Origin: Oscheius dolichura
Taxonomy: Eukaryota; Nematoda; Chromadorea; Rhabditida; Rhabditidae
Direction of reading: 5' to 3'
Assembly (NCBI GenBank): GCA_932521035.1
Contig: OW051494.1
Location: 2,714,001 to 2,778,000 of the forward strand
Length of the DNA: 64,000 bases
Notes under the pieces: generated by a model
What the model saw: the letters and a program-made list of their open reading frames with translations, nothing else
What the model was told of the DNA's origin: nothing
Database searches by the model: none
Program-made: the position numbers and the translations under genes
Shown here: piece after piece, positions 11,591 to 23,100 of the stretch
Layout of the letters: every line of letters begins with the position of its first letter
Position numbering within the stretch: the stretch's first letter is position 1

Positions 11591-14243
11591 TCAAAAGTTT
11601 CCACGACCACGATGTCCGCCACGGAATCCGTCATTGTGCGAATAATTTCTAGGTCCTCCTCCACGGGTTCCTCCAAATCCGCCTTCTCTAGGTCCGGTTC
11701 TTGAGAAGTGCGCGGGTGCTTCTGATTCTTTGCCAAAATCAGTCTCCACATCGTAGTCTTCAAAGCCTCCACATACGAACTGGATAGTCGGACCAGTTGA
11801 AACCGATTTAGGTTCTTGGACAACATTTGCAATTGAAACATCTTTCTCCGCGGATTTAGCGATAGATGCGGCTCCACCAATATTGGATATCGCCTCTTCA
11901 TGGACATCTGACACATGGTGAGCATAATTACTAGCAGAGCCTTAATTTAAAAAAGTTTAATAACATTTCAAATGTTTTTACCAGTTACGGAGCTTACACT
12001 GGAATGCTCGGTTTTCTCTGCATCATCACTTTGCCTCCTTTCATGGTGAAACGCGTCATCTTCTTCGTTTTTCTTCACGGGCATTTCAGTGGAAGTTCTG
12101 CTCAATAGTGCCCTTGCTCTTGCAATAAGGTCTTGGGGATTCTAAACCGATTATTAATTATTATTCGAGAACCAACCAATTCCGGTGCCTTTTCAGGCTC
12201 CATCTCGTCTCCGGCTGATGTTAGTTGAGCGGTATCATTAGCTTCATTTGGCAGCCAACTCGTTTCAATATCAGTGGATTGAAGTTCATCCTGTGATTAT
12301 ATTAAAGAGCAAATGGAAAGTAAAACCTGGAAATTAATGCCGCGGTCCGAGATAACTGGTTCATCAAGGGTAGCATCCAACTCTGCACAAAAATTATAAT
12401 ATTTCAAAACACCTACTTTGAAACATGCCTAGGACGATCTTCTCGGCTTTTTCTTTAGAAAAGCCGCAGGCACGAGAAACTGACTCTATCTTTTGCTTCG
12501 AATCCACGGTGTCGACAGTGACCAATTCGCAAGCCAGCTTTATGGCTAGTTCGATCATTGACTAAACAAGCTTATAAGAAAGATTGACAAGCAATTAAAT
12601 ATACCACTTTCTCAGCGTCACATTCACCAATGTGTTCTTTTACTGCTTTTATCTCCTCAAGGAACAGAGCAGCGCTATGCAAGAATGCATCTCGAGATAA
12701 CTTTCCAGTTTCTGACAGAATATCAGCAATGCACTTTTTCCAGCTGTTTCTGGTAATATCGATAACACCTGATAACCAACAAATACATATAAATAAGGGT
12801 AATAACTAACTGTTGTCTGTTGTGTCCACAAACATCTTGCTGGGCTTATTATTCAAGACCAAATTTAGTGTATCCAGCATACTTTCTATTATACCAACTG
12901 CTGGCTGAAAACGATAAGATGATAACAAAAAACGAAATAACAAACCTCGAACAGAACTTTTTCGGTTCCTTTGAAATAATCCCCGAAAGCTTCGCCTAGG
13001 TTTTTAATGAAGTGTATTGCGTCACAAGCAATGATATGAGCATCTACTGAGGACGATCTAATGAATGCTGCTAAAATCACACGACGGAGAGCTTCGGAGT
13101 TGTGACCACGAACGCTCTGAAATGCGAACGGTATAAATAATAATAGAAGTGAACAGACCAATTTCTGCAAGTCGCTTAATTTGGTTTTCTCATTTTTAAG
13201 GATGTCCATTTTCAGTATACGGTATAATTGGACCTAAACTGAAGGTTTTATTTTAAACTCTTGCGTTACCGGATCAACTTCTCCAAGCAAATTGTCTTTA
13301 TAACCGACGAAGCCATTCTCTTTCATCAGCTCCAGTAATTCTACGACTTTATGGACTTTTCCGGATTTCACTGGTTGTGCAATCTTCTCGAGCCGGGATT
13401 TCATGCGAATAGTGTTTGGTTTATCAGGTTGAAGCAGTATACCAAGGCATAAAGCATCCCTGAAAGAGAATATGCTCATAAGATTTTTCTAACAAACCAA
13501 TGGTAGCCTTCACACCACAACTCAGCTAGAGCGAGTTGTAATTGAAAAGGATCTGCTTCTACGGCGCTGTAGATAATCCTAGTGAGTCGAGCAGCATCAT
13601 GATTTACTTCAGCACTGTCCATCACTATGCGCACAGCTTCGTTGGACAAAATGGGTCGTAAACTCCCTGTAATGAAATTCAAAAAAATCCAAAGGTTTGT
13701 ACCTGTCGTATTTTTCACGCACTCCAGAATATCATACTGCATGTTTTGCTCTCGGGCAAAGTGGCCTGCAAGTCCAGTCTGAAAAAGTTTCTCTGACAGC
13801 AAAAGGGCTGCTAACCTGTCCTAATAGTACGCATAAATCGACGAATGATTGTCCTTCCATCCACTTCCGAGCATCCTGACTTAATTCATGGACTAAACAT
13901 TATTCTTCAAAAACACTACAAATAAAACTAACGCAAAGCTGAGATGGACTGCGAGTTCACGAGGTCCCAGAGACGTCCACGACTTTCGCTGACAGGAGCA
14001 TTCTTACGCAATTTGATCAGTTCACTGAAATCATGCGTATGAGAAATGTGCATCTAAACATAGTATAAAATGCTGAGCTAGAAATATGGATACTGAATTC
14101 TCTGCGGAGACCATCATGCTTACGGGAAAGTCATCAGAGCCCATATTGACATATTCTTCGTATACTTTCTTGAAGAAGTACACGTGCTCACCGGTGGTGT
14201 GGGGAATGGATTCTCCCTTACGTGCAAACCAGTTGATAAGCAT
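11591..14243 (-). CDS. Unrecognised large helical protein with C-terminal RGG tail
   Basis: A multi-exon gene (about ten exons, introns mostly near 40 nt). The first exon begins at the ATG 14241-14243 (MLINWFARKGESIPHTTGEH), shortly after an AATTTAG acceptor. The middle is rich in amphipathic helices with leucine/alanine repeats (for example ALCLGILLQPDKPNTIRMK and LRRVILAAFIRSSSVDAHI), resembling a helical solenoid of HEAT/MIF4G type, but I see no diagnostic signature. Near 12450 there is a short helical segment ending SKEKAEKIVLGMF, like a UBA/CUE fold. The C-terminus after about 11760 is FVCGGFEDYDVETDFGKE followed by a glycine/arginine-rich tail (GGFGGTRGGGP, GFRGGHRGRGNF), typical of RNA-binding proteins. 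Inference: an RNA-associated scaffold. It is the most upstream gene of the six-gene minus-strand cluster. Confidence 0.7.
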
Positions 14244-14323
14244 TTTGTTAGCTTTAGAGACTAGAACCTAAATTGTTTTTGTAATAACAATAAATAGTAC
14301 GTATAAAAAGCAGCTACAACAAG

Positions 14324-14425
14324 CTTCTACACACAACATACTTCTACACACAACATACTTCTACACACAACATACTTCTACACACAACATACTTCTACAC
14401 ACAACAAACTTCTACACACAACAAG
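14324..14425. repeat. Tandem repeat, six copies of a 17-bp unit
   Basis: Six head-to-tail copies of CTTCTACACACAACATA, the last two slightly changed. They lie in the divergent intergenic space between the RGG-tail gene (minus) and the fatty-acid-binding-protein gene (plus), within 85 bp of the former's start codon. Confidence 0.9.
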
Positions 14426-14736
14426 CTCCAACAGTGAACAAAACAACGAAAGTGAGAAAAAGAGGGCCTTCCAAAATTGCCGTACGTCGAAAGTTTTCGT
14501 TGTAGGAGTTAGTTGCGAATCCCCCGCCAAACAAGTTCAACGTTTCTTCTTTTCTCGTCCGGTGTTTTCCCCTTCACTCTTTTTTTCGGCCCAAAATCTC
14601 CTTTTCCTGAATGTCGCAGCCGTTTTCACCACTGCTTGTCATGTTTATTCGACAATAGTTTCATTTTGTTACACGAAATATTCTTGTTGTAGTAGCAGCT
14701 CCGCTACACTTTTGCTAATGATAATTTGCTTCAGCA

Positions 14737-15316
14737 ATGAATCTCACCTCAGCTATCGTAGGAAAGTGGAACCTCGTCTCGTCGGACAATTTCGACGAAT
14801 ATCTCAAAGAGGTATGCTTTATTTCATTTTATTGCCAATAATTTTGTAGTTAGTATACAGTCTGTTTATTTTCAGGTTGGTGTTAGTTTCGTAACGCGCA
14901 AGATTGCTACAAACCTCAAGCCCACCTTGGAATTCGCCATCAACGGCGACGAGTGGACGATGTCTTCCAGCTCTACGTAAGCCGCTTCTCTAATCACAGC
15001 ATACGCGGGTTTAGGTTCAAGAACTACGTCACCAAGTTCAAGTTGGGATTGCCTTACGACCATGAGACGGCCGATGGACGTCCGGTAAGTCTTTTTCTAA
15101 TTATTCATAATTATTGTTTATGATATTTTTGTCTAAACTACTAAATTGCAGGTGACCTCCGTTTTCACCGTAGAAGGCAACAAGCTTCTCCAGGATGAAA
15201 AGGGCCGCGATGGAGGCAAGAATTCTATCATCGAGCGGTTCGTCGACGACGGCAATCTCGTCATCAAGTGCACCAGCGGAAATGTCACTTCTATCCGCAA
15301 GTACGCTAAGGTCTAG
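14737..15316 (+). CDS. Fatty-acid-binding protein, intracellular lipocalin family (136 aa)
   Basis: Exons 14737-14811, 14876-14976, 15015-15084, 15152-15316 (411 nt). Short N-terminal helical start followed by [20 protein letters not shown], the FABP signature (GxWxLxxSxNFdeYmkxxGV). Further beta-strand segments such as [13 protein letters not shown] and [19 protein letters not shown] follow. The C-terminus carries [13 protein letters not shown] and an RKYAKV end. No signal peptide, so probably cytosolic, comparable to the nematode lbp genes without a secretion signal. The length matches the 130-137 aa family norm and the four-exon layout resembles that of animal FABP genes. An AATAAA lies at about 15359 for 3' processing. 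Confidence 0.93.
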
Positions 15317-16054
15317 TGTTTTTTGTTCTTTTAAATCTGTATGTAAACCTTTTTAGAAAATAAAAATGTAAAATTATTTTTGTTTGTTATCTATGGGGGC
15401 CTTCTTTTCTCCACGAGTCGTCTTGATGAAGAAACGCAAATTAGCATGTATTGAAGAGAAAAGCAAGCGAATATCATCTGTATAGAATAATCGAGGAATG
15501 GTTGTGCAGATCACTGTTTACTCCCACTTGTAGAGTTCCGTAGTTCAGTCACAGTAATCGGATTGGCTTACTGACGTTTGATGTCTCCTCCTGTAAAATT
15601 GTCATCAAGAGACATTTCCATGAAACTAGTCAGTGCATGACACGGAATGCAGAAGTAATAGTGTAAAAGAAGCTAAGATTTTTTGCTTCTTATTGATCGT
15701 ATTTGGCGTTGCCAATCAGCTAAATGAGTTGGTCGAGTTTATTGAATGAGATAATAGCGGAGTGATATCGAGCCACTGCTCTGCTGAATATCATACTGAT
15801 GCACTGATTGAAAATACCGTCCTATAACTTCATTGATGATATACCCTACGTCACTTGGCTACAAACCAAAAAGTCGTCACATTTCATAAAGAATTCAGCA
15901 AAATTACACCATAAGCCAGCCAGTTACCCCCTCTTATGTAAATGCCCCCATCGGCTGGGCTCACACATTGCCGAATCTACCAGTGCCGACGACGGAACAC
16001 TAACAGGTGATTGCCATTTCCCCCTTCCTGTTACAATTCCCCTCCAGAAGAGAA
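15317..16054. other. Intergenic region between lbp-like and MFS genes
   Basis: Contains the FABP 3' UTR with a polyadenylation signal and then about 650 bp without a splice-supported gene. No repeat or RNA gene was recognised. Confidence 0.6.
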
Positions 16055-17814
16055 ATGGCTCTCTCTAAAGAGACTTCCCTCGTGTTTGGCCATCAGACTC
16101 GGTTCGTTGTACTAGTCTTGGTAACCGTCTGTCTCACTATCCTCATGAGCAATTCCCTGGCCTTTTCCTTCACCGTAATTTGTATGGATGATGTAGCCGG
16201 AAACTCGACAGACCACTGGCTTCACTCTCCCGCTCACAGGAATGCTCTCTTCTCTGTGGTCGCCGTCGGCTCCATATGTGGTATTTTTCTTTATCCTTCT
16301 TTATTTTTATATCTTTTTAAGGTACTTTGCCATTGATGCATCTTCTACAATACTTTGGAATGAGGTAGGTTTTATTAAAATTTAAAAAAAAAACATTAGA
16401 CTCCCTTTAGAAAAACCCTCTTCTTCTACGGAATGAGCAGTGGATTATCGACGCTGCTTTTTCCCTTCGCCGTGGAGTTAGGATTTTTCGCTGTAGTTGT
16501 TGCTCGAATTGTGCAAGGACTCGCTCTGGGAATGCTCTTCTCTGCCACCGGTGCCATAGCCACCACCTGGGCGCCGTTGCGCGAGACCGGCACCTACATA
16601 GCCATGCTCTCTGCCCATGTTCAGGTATTTTGCCATTTACAGAGAGAAAATAAGTAGGAGAATTCAGTTAGCCTCCATCTTTACCATGCCAGTGGGTGGA
16701 TTCCTTTGTGAGACCCAGAACTGGCGACTGCTCTACTATGGACAGGGCGCCTTCACTCTGCTGCTCTTCTTCTTTTTCTTCTGGTTCTTTGAAAATCATC
16801 CCAGCAAGCACAGGTACATTTTTTAAACTAAAACATCGACTAAATTCACTAAACATTGGTATAAATTCTGAATTATTTTGATAAATTCTCAAAATTAAAA
16901 ACAATCGGCTCCACAACACCTAGTCGAGTAAATTATTAAATTTTTAGGAATGTTAGTTCGAAGGAATTGTCCCAAATTTCGGAAAATCGCCTGACTCTCA
17001 AGGGAAAACAGCCAGTACCGTATTTGGCCGTGATGGCACATCCAAGCATTATCGGATGCCTCCTGTCCAGCACTGGCAGCTGCTTCGGCTTCGTCATGCT
17101 GCTCTACTACGGTCCCACCTATATCAACAAGGTCCCCTCCCCCCAAATCAGCTACAGTAACCCCCAACATTTAGGCACTTGGGCTAGATCTCCGCTCGAC
17201 GGGCTTCGCAACGGCCCTGCCGTATATCCTGGCGGCCGGGGTCAAATTCGCCGCGGGGCCCCTCTACGACAAAGCAACATTTCTCTCAGAGAAATGCCGA
17301 TTTCTTCTCTTCGCTTCCTTATCCCAAGGAATGATGATCATCTGCTTCCTCGTCATCTCCACTGTAGTTGTCCTCCCCTTTTTCCATCTTCTCTTCCATT
17401 TAGACGGGGAATGCCACGACGGCTCAGATTGCCTACACAGCGGCCATCGTCTTCAGCGGGCTGAATATTGTAGGCGGCATCAAGTGCGCCCAACTGGTAG
17501 GGAGGATATCCTTTAGAACACAAAAAAAGGTTTAGGTAGCCCAGCATCACGTCCATTTTGTCATGGCAATGATGTCGATGATGTGCAATTTAGTGACCCT
17601 GGCCTGCCCGGCCATCGTCGCCGTTCTCTGCCCCGAGGAGACCCCGTCCCAATGGGCCCGGCTCTTCTTCATCCTCTCAATTATAGTGGCTGCCTTCAAT
17701 GTGCCCTTCGTCTTCTTGGCCTCCAGTAAGCCGGCCGAGTGGACGAATCCCGACTGGAAGAAGACCGTCGTCTACATCCTCCCCGATGAAAAAGCCATAA
17801 AATCAGTATACTGA
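16055..17814 (+). CDS. MFS transporter of the SLC17 (anion/phosphate cotransporter) type (457 aa, 8 exons)
   Basis: Exons 16055-16280, 16322-16364, 16411-16625, 16669-16813, 16948-17131, 17175-17363, 17404-17496, 17536-17814 (1374 nt in frame). The first helix follows a short cytosolic tail (FVVLVLVTVCLTILMSNS). About twelve hydrophobic segments are visible. VARIVQGLALGMLFSATG and TTWAPLRETGTY match the SLC17 motif after TM4, with the family's large polar loop after TM6 (HPSKHRN). A loop after the first helix carries an NST N-glycosylation site. The C-terminal tail PAEWTNPDWKKTV is shared by SLC17-type nematode proteins. The substrate cannot be deduced. Introns are 40-46 nt except one of 134 nt. 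Confidence 0.85.
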
Positions 17815-17914
17815 CGAATAAAAATAGAAAAGACTACAGTTGTGGATGTTTTTATCGGGGGAGGTCAGTTTTGACAGCTGGATGGCGCCTCAAGGGTAAA
17901 CAGTCACGGAGGTC

Positions 17915-17922
17915 TATATAAA
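17915..17922 (+). promoter_or_regulatory. TATA box of the antimicrobial-peptide-like gene
   Basis: TATATAAA, 38 bp upstream of the ATG at 17960. It lies in the short interval after the MFS gene and would place transcription start at about 17945. Confidence 0.6.
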
Positions 17923-17959
17923 TGACCGGGACGATGGAGAAAACAAGCCGGGTGACACC

Positions 17960-18506
17960 ATGAAGCTCATCTTATGGACTATTACCGCCTTCCTCCTGAT
18001 AACCGCCATGTCCACAACAGTCGCCTATATTTCCACTGGTAAGAATGGTCATGGCTACTGCCTGTCCGTACCGCCGAAAACTATAAGAGGGGGGACCGGG
18101 CTCCTCAATCGAGACTTCCACCCCACAAGTGCCCCTTCCAGTGACCGCTAGCCTGACCGCCTCCAGCATTTGAGGCATGAATCCCCCCTACTGGTTAGGT
18201 TCCAAAAGGGGATCCCTTCCTTGGCTCTTGTCCCTTTCGTCACCTATTCACCGTGTGCCGTCCACCCCTAGACCCTCTCTCCTTGCCCGAGAAGGAGGAG
18301 GATGAGGACTGGGCAATGCACTCAACCGTACTGTTTCAGAGGAAAACTCAGTCTCCTTGACAGCCCCCTTCGGCTTAGACCAGCTACTGATCAGAGAGAA
18401 AAGAGGACTGTTTAAAAGTATCAAGAAGCGGTTCAAGAAACTCGGCAAGTCGGTGGAGAAGAGGGGAAAAAGCGTCATAGACGGGACCCTAGCCAATGTT
18501 GGATAA
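17960..18506 (+). CDS. Secreted cationic prepropeptide, candidate cecropin-like antimicrobial peptide (81 aa)
   Basis: Two exons, 17960-18038 and 18340-18506 (246 nt, in frame), separated by a 301-nt intron. Residues 1-22 are a clear signal peptide (MKLILWTITAFLLITAM then STTVA). An acidic/neutral propiece of 26 residues ends in the furin-type site REKR. The predicted mature peptide is 33 residues, starts GLFKSIKKRFKKLGKS, carries ten Lys/Arg against two acidic residues, and ends in Gly (possible C-terminal amidation). Amphipathic helix, a GK-S-V-x-DG hinge-like segment and a hydrophobic tail (TLANVG) recall insect and Ascaris cecropins. Seen: sequence features. Inferred: secreted antimicrobial activity. 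It could instead be a neuropeptide-like or venom-like amphipathic peptide. A TATA box lies just upstream. Confidence 0.7.
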
Positions 18507-20101
18507 CCCTTCTCTGTGTTTTTTCCCACTCCCTGTTTTCTATTTTTATGTATATTACATGGATAATAAATAATAAGAAGGGAAGTTGAGTTGAGATTTG
18601 AAATTGCTCATCCAGGCGGGTAATAGGCGACGGGAAGCTTATCTAATGAGTCAGTGAAGCGCCGCGAGATAGGTGTCGGGCTAAACTTGGACAAATAGAG
18701 ATTGACCCTACTTGTTTTGCTGCGGAGGGAGTCAGTTTCAAACAGTGTGACTCGTTTTTTAGCTCCCCTTGGAAGGACGCCCTACAAATGTGATTCAAAT
18801 GGAAATTAGACGCATTTCCCGCGGAAGATGGTGGTCTCCTCCCGCCCGTCCTCCACCTCACCTCCGGCGTCGGCCATAAGTTTTTGGTCATCCATCCTCC
18901 AATGGCCAGCTGGACACAGCATGCCAATAAGTTGTTGACTGCCCTTGGAGGTCTCCAGCTAACACGTCAAGGTCAAAATCATCCTCCCTACGGCTTTTTT
19001 AATTGGCATTCATCCATGTTCTGCCATAATTGAAAGGCGCAGTCCTTATAATATTTTCCTCTCATACTTTTGGGGTCTTGTCACGAAGAGATAACCTTTC
19101 CCAATTGGGTTACAATAGGAAACAATCCGTATGGGACCATAAAGTAGAGGAGAAGGTTAAAATCATATCTAGAGACCGTCTGCCCCTCCTCGGCCCTTCG
19201 TCCCCCTCTGGCGCGCAGTCCTACCAGGCAGTCCCCTTTCTTCCTCAGAATACTGTACAAATAAGGCAATTATAACCAGGAGCATCTTGTCATCTTCCTC
19301 GTCCCTCGTTCTCCCAAGCCGTGTTGATATCAGCTGTCCTTCCGACTCATACGTCAGTGAGCTGATTATCAGCCACCGTCCTCCCCTTCCTAATCCTTCT
19401 CTGCCCATCTCCCTCTCCATTTGAATAAATAGAGGAGACGAGGTCTCCCCTTCCCCTCCTCTCTGGGCCAGCTGGACCCCGTTGGCAAAAGTTGCGGGAG
19501 TTCATTTTTCTAAAAGCGGCCGGTCGGCGTTTTATGATCTATTTCGAAGACGAAATGACCACGGAAAAAGTACAAACGACTGGGCACGGATTGGAGCCAC
19601 CCGTCTCGTCTCGGAGGGGGGCTGGTCAATGAGGACTCTAAAGTTCTAAAAGGGAGGACTCTTCCTTCGTTGTGTCGCCCATTAAATGAGAACAGGACCC
19701 TTCCCCTCTTCCCTGTCGCCTCGCCTCGCAGATGGCAACATTGAGGCGCCGGTGCGTCGCCGTTTACTGGCGATTTATGCTCGTCGCCGAGGCTTTGTGA
19801 CGCGGCGGTGCTGATGGATGTGAATTGCTAGTGCCACCGAACACAGAAACACCTCATTTGGTTGTCTAATTGGCAGCCGAAGAGGGAGGCAGGGGCGCTA
19901 CCGTATCCCAGCAGGAGGGGAGGATGAACGGAGGGGAAGAGGATATCGCGCGCTACACACAGTGACAAATGGAATGGGGTCCTAGGGGTCGATTGGGTCT
20001 CTTTTCTCTTTTCAGTCAACTGGTGTCAATCTTCAGGCTCTGCTTCTGTGTGGCATTAGTGTGTCGGGTGTTAAATAGCGGAGACACACACGTGTCGACG
20101 T
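18507..20101. other. Gene-poor GC-rich interval
   Basis: After the peptide gene (AATAAT-rich 3' end near 18565-18575) no splice-consistent coding exon is seen. Sequence is CT/GA-rich, with occasional GATA-type sites (for example CTTATCTAATG near 18640). Confidence 0.5.
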
Positions 20102-20173
20102 GTGGCTATAGCTCAGTGGGAGGGCGCTCCTTTAGCTTAGGAGAGGTCAGGGGTTCAAGTTCTTGTAGCTACA
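20102..20173 (+). tRNA. tRNA-Ala(AGC)-like gene, T arm weak
   Basis: 72-nt cloverleaf: acceptor GTGGCTA pairs with TAGCTAC (one G-U), D arm GCTC/GGGC, anticodon stem CTCCT/AGGAG with loop TTAGCTT giving anticodon AGC, variable AGGTC, discriminator A, and an A box TAGCTCAGTGGG as in animal tRNA-Ala. A TTTTT pol III terminator starts 7 nt downstream (20180-20184). Oddities: position 37 is T, not the usual purine, and the T stem (AGGGG against TCTTG) holds mostly by G-U pairs, with a B box GGTTCAAGTTC. It may be a decaying copy or tRNA pseudogene rather than a working alanine tRNA. Confidence 0.65.
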
Positions 20174-23100
20174 GAGACATTTTTGCCTTTTCCTTCCCTC
20201 TTCCTGCTTGAAACCCCCTGCCCGGTTCATCCATCCTCCAGCCAATTGGCAACAGAACCGTGGCCATCTCTTTCCAATCTCTCTCTCTGCTTTTTGTCTT
20301 CTGGCGTCTGTGTCCTCCTTGGCCGGCTCGCTACCTCCTCCCGGGCTGCCCTTTACACCGGCCGCGTTGCGATTGATACGGACATCTATCACGACCACCA
20401 TTCCGAAGGCAGACACAACTAACTCCCGCTGTGGTCAAGCTCCCCGGGTGGGCAGGCCTCGTGTCTTCGTCGTCGCCGTGTGGCCTCTTTGCGAGGTGGG
20501 CCAGGTGGGACAGGAAGGGGTCGTCGTCCTCCTGAAATGGGGAACAACTCCTTCGGGACAGCTAGAATCCCAGGCAGAGGGCGTAGTCTCGAGTGTCTTT
20601 GGTAATTTTGAAACTTCTTGGCGAGCGATTGTAATCGAGAAGAGAGGACGGCAGACTCGTCCCATTAAGATCGTCGCCTGTGAGGAGACGAAGAAATATA
20701 TTTTCTACCCGTGACACTTTTTGCCGTGCCGCCTCCTCCTCCCCAAAACTGCCTCCTCCTGGTTGTTGCCATTTCTCCCCTCCCTCCCGTCGTTCGTCTC
20801 CAGCTCGCCAGCCATTAATTACCTCCCCAAAAACCCGGCCATCCAACAGTTGCCGACTGCCTGACTTGTGTCTCTTTTTCTAAGAGCCCCCCGTTCCTCC
20901 CGTGGACTCCTCGAGCCTCGGGACCCCCACAGCTGTTCTCCTTCAAAAAAGCCCCGGAGGTCATTAATTTTTACGCTGGAAAAACGTCGACCTCCTGTTC
21001 AACTGGCAACAAATGTTCCCCTCCTCCCGGCCGCCTGAACACCTCACCTCCCTTCCCCCCTCCTCTGTTCCCCCAGCCTCGCAACATGCGAGAAAAGGCA
21101 GTCCAGAGTTAACGACCCTGATTTACGACCTCGATCGGGGCCCTCTAAACCAAGAACTGGTACCCCCTCGAATTGAGACAGGGGTGGCAGGGGGAAGCCG
21201 GGGACAGGGCGGAAAAAAAGGAAGCGCTCTCTTTACACATATGATGGGCAGTGAGGATAGAGTTTATCGAAGCCTCTTTTTAGAAGACCTCCTCCATCTC
21301 CCTTACGCCTAGATCAGGGGCAGCCACCCAGTTGACCTTTTCATTGATTCCCAGATGTCCGTCTCCCAGTTTATTGTGAAGCGGCGAACGGTGGCTTGGC
21401 CCAGTCTGTCTTTTTTGTTACTTTGATCGGATCGTAAATGGCCATCGGAGGGGCAGTGGATGACCGTTCCCTTTAGTACAGTAACCCCCCCGGAAACGCC
21501 TGTCCTCCCCAGCCCATCGAGTACCGGAAGCGGCCTGCTCCTGGATTACTGTAGCTGTTGAACTGTACCCAAGACGGCCTTCTTTAACCCTTCGCCTGCC
21601 TGCAATTAGCAGCCCCCAGTCGATGACTTTATGACTTGATCCATGCGGTAGATATCGAAGACCCAAAAGGCACCCGTCCCGCCTTGTGGTCTTTGGGATG
21701 TCCTCCTCTAATTCTTAGAGACATCCTCTTCCATCCTCCCTGCCCACTACGGTACCCTGAGGCTGCTCCGCCTCTTCCTCCCCTGTTGCCCTCTTTGGGC
21801 CCCGCTGGCCGTGTCTGCCATTTCTTCTCTGCCCCTTTCCTGCCCAAGTATCCAGTCCATCCGCGGCGAGTATGAAAAAGGTGACATAAAGCGGCTAATC
21901 ATTCTTTTGTCTGTCTGCCATTCGGGGTGCCTGTCGACCACCCATCCAGCTTCCTAGCCTCTTTCCTCTGGGGCCCCGTCCTCTACCGTATCCTCCCAAA
22001 TTAGCCACGCAAAGTGTGAGAACACCGCCACCACCAGCCAGATAATTATACTCCCGCGTAAACGCGAAAGAGAGACGAAAACGAACCTAATCGGAGGGAA
22101 ATCGCAACAGAGCCCCCGACGAAGACAAGGCCGAGCGAACGATAAATTGCCCTTTGAAAAAGAGGGCCGTTCGCGAAAAACGGCTACCGCCCGCCCCTCC
22201 TCTCTCACCCGAACTTTTCGACTGGATTATGCCCCGAAGGTTTCTCTCTCCCTTTTTGAATTTCTCTCTCTCAAATGACGGTAAACAACTGATTATCCCT
22301 GCCGGGTCAATGGATCAAGCCACTTTTGAAATGCCCACTGTTAGCTGTTCTTCTTCTTCTTGTCTCGCCTCTGCCTTGCTGATTCCCATCTCCGAAGGCG
22401 GACAATTTCTCAAACTCCGACATGGGTGTTCCAATATTTTTATCTGCTGTACCCTTTGAGAATGCCGCCACCTGGGGAAAGCAGTCCTCCTTCCACGCGC
22501 TTTGTCTCGTCTCGTCCAACTCTTTGGGCAGCCTCTGATGGAAGATTTCCGGGGAAAGTAAAGTACAAAAAGGTCGACATTTTATTCCAAAAGCTCCATT
22601 TCGTTGGGGTGGGCTCTCGTCTTCAAGCAGTGATGAATGCGGATCTCTTGCGGCCGCGGAGGGCTCTGAAGATCTCGGGGTCATCCAGTCCAGATTGGAC
22701 CACCTTTAGCCCTTTTCGTTGAGCCTTTCAATATCCTTGCCCTCTCGTCCCAAAAGAACCCTCGGTTTTACAGGATCCCAAATCCTGAAAAACTCCGGTT
22801 CAAGTCCAAGTGGTGGCCAACCTCCCAATCATGAGGAAGCTAGCAGACCCGAGTTCCTTGCATGCTTTTGATTTCCATTTCATCTCGCTCGTCTCCTATA
22901 TTCCTAAATGAGCCAAGTTTCCGAGTAACAGCTGATTTATATATACTGTAGCGAGTCTCTCACCCCGACGACCGTTCGTTTTTGGCTGCGCCCGTTTGTT
23001 TAGGGGATTGCGTTGCAGTGGTCCATGCTCTGTATCAAAAAGCACTTCTTTCCCTTTCACCATGAATATTACTCCCGTTGAAGCCTCCATTTCCTTTATT

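Noticed and set aside
11578-11925. Alternative frame of the RGG tail (MLTMCQMSMKRRYPILVEPH)
   Set aside because: The other minus frame (11591-11914) gives a clear GGFGGTRGGG/GFRGGHRGRGNF tail and joins the upstream exon in phase.
14324-14425. CRISPR-like array
   Set aside because: The six 17-bp units are contiguous with no spacers, so it is a plain tandem repeat, and the genome is eukaryotic.
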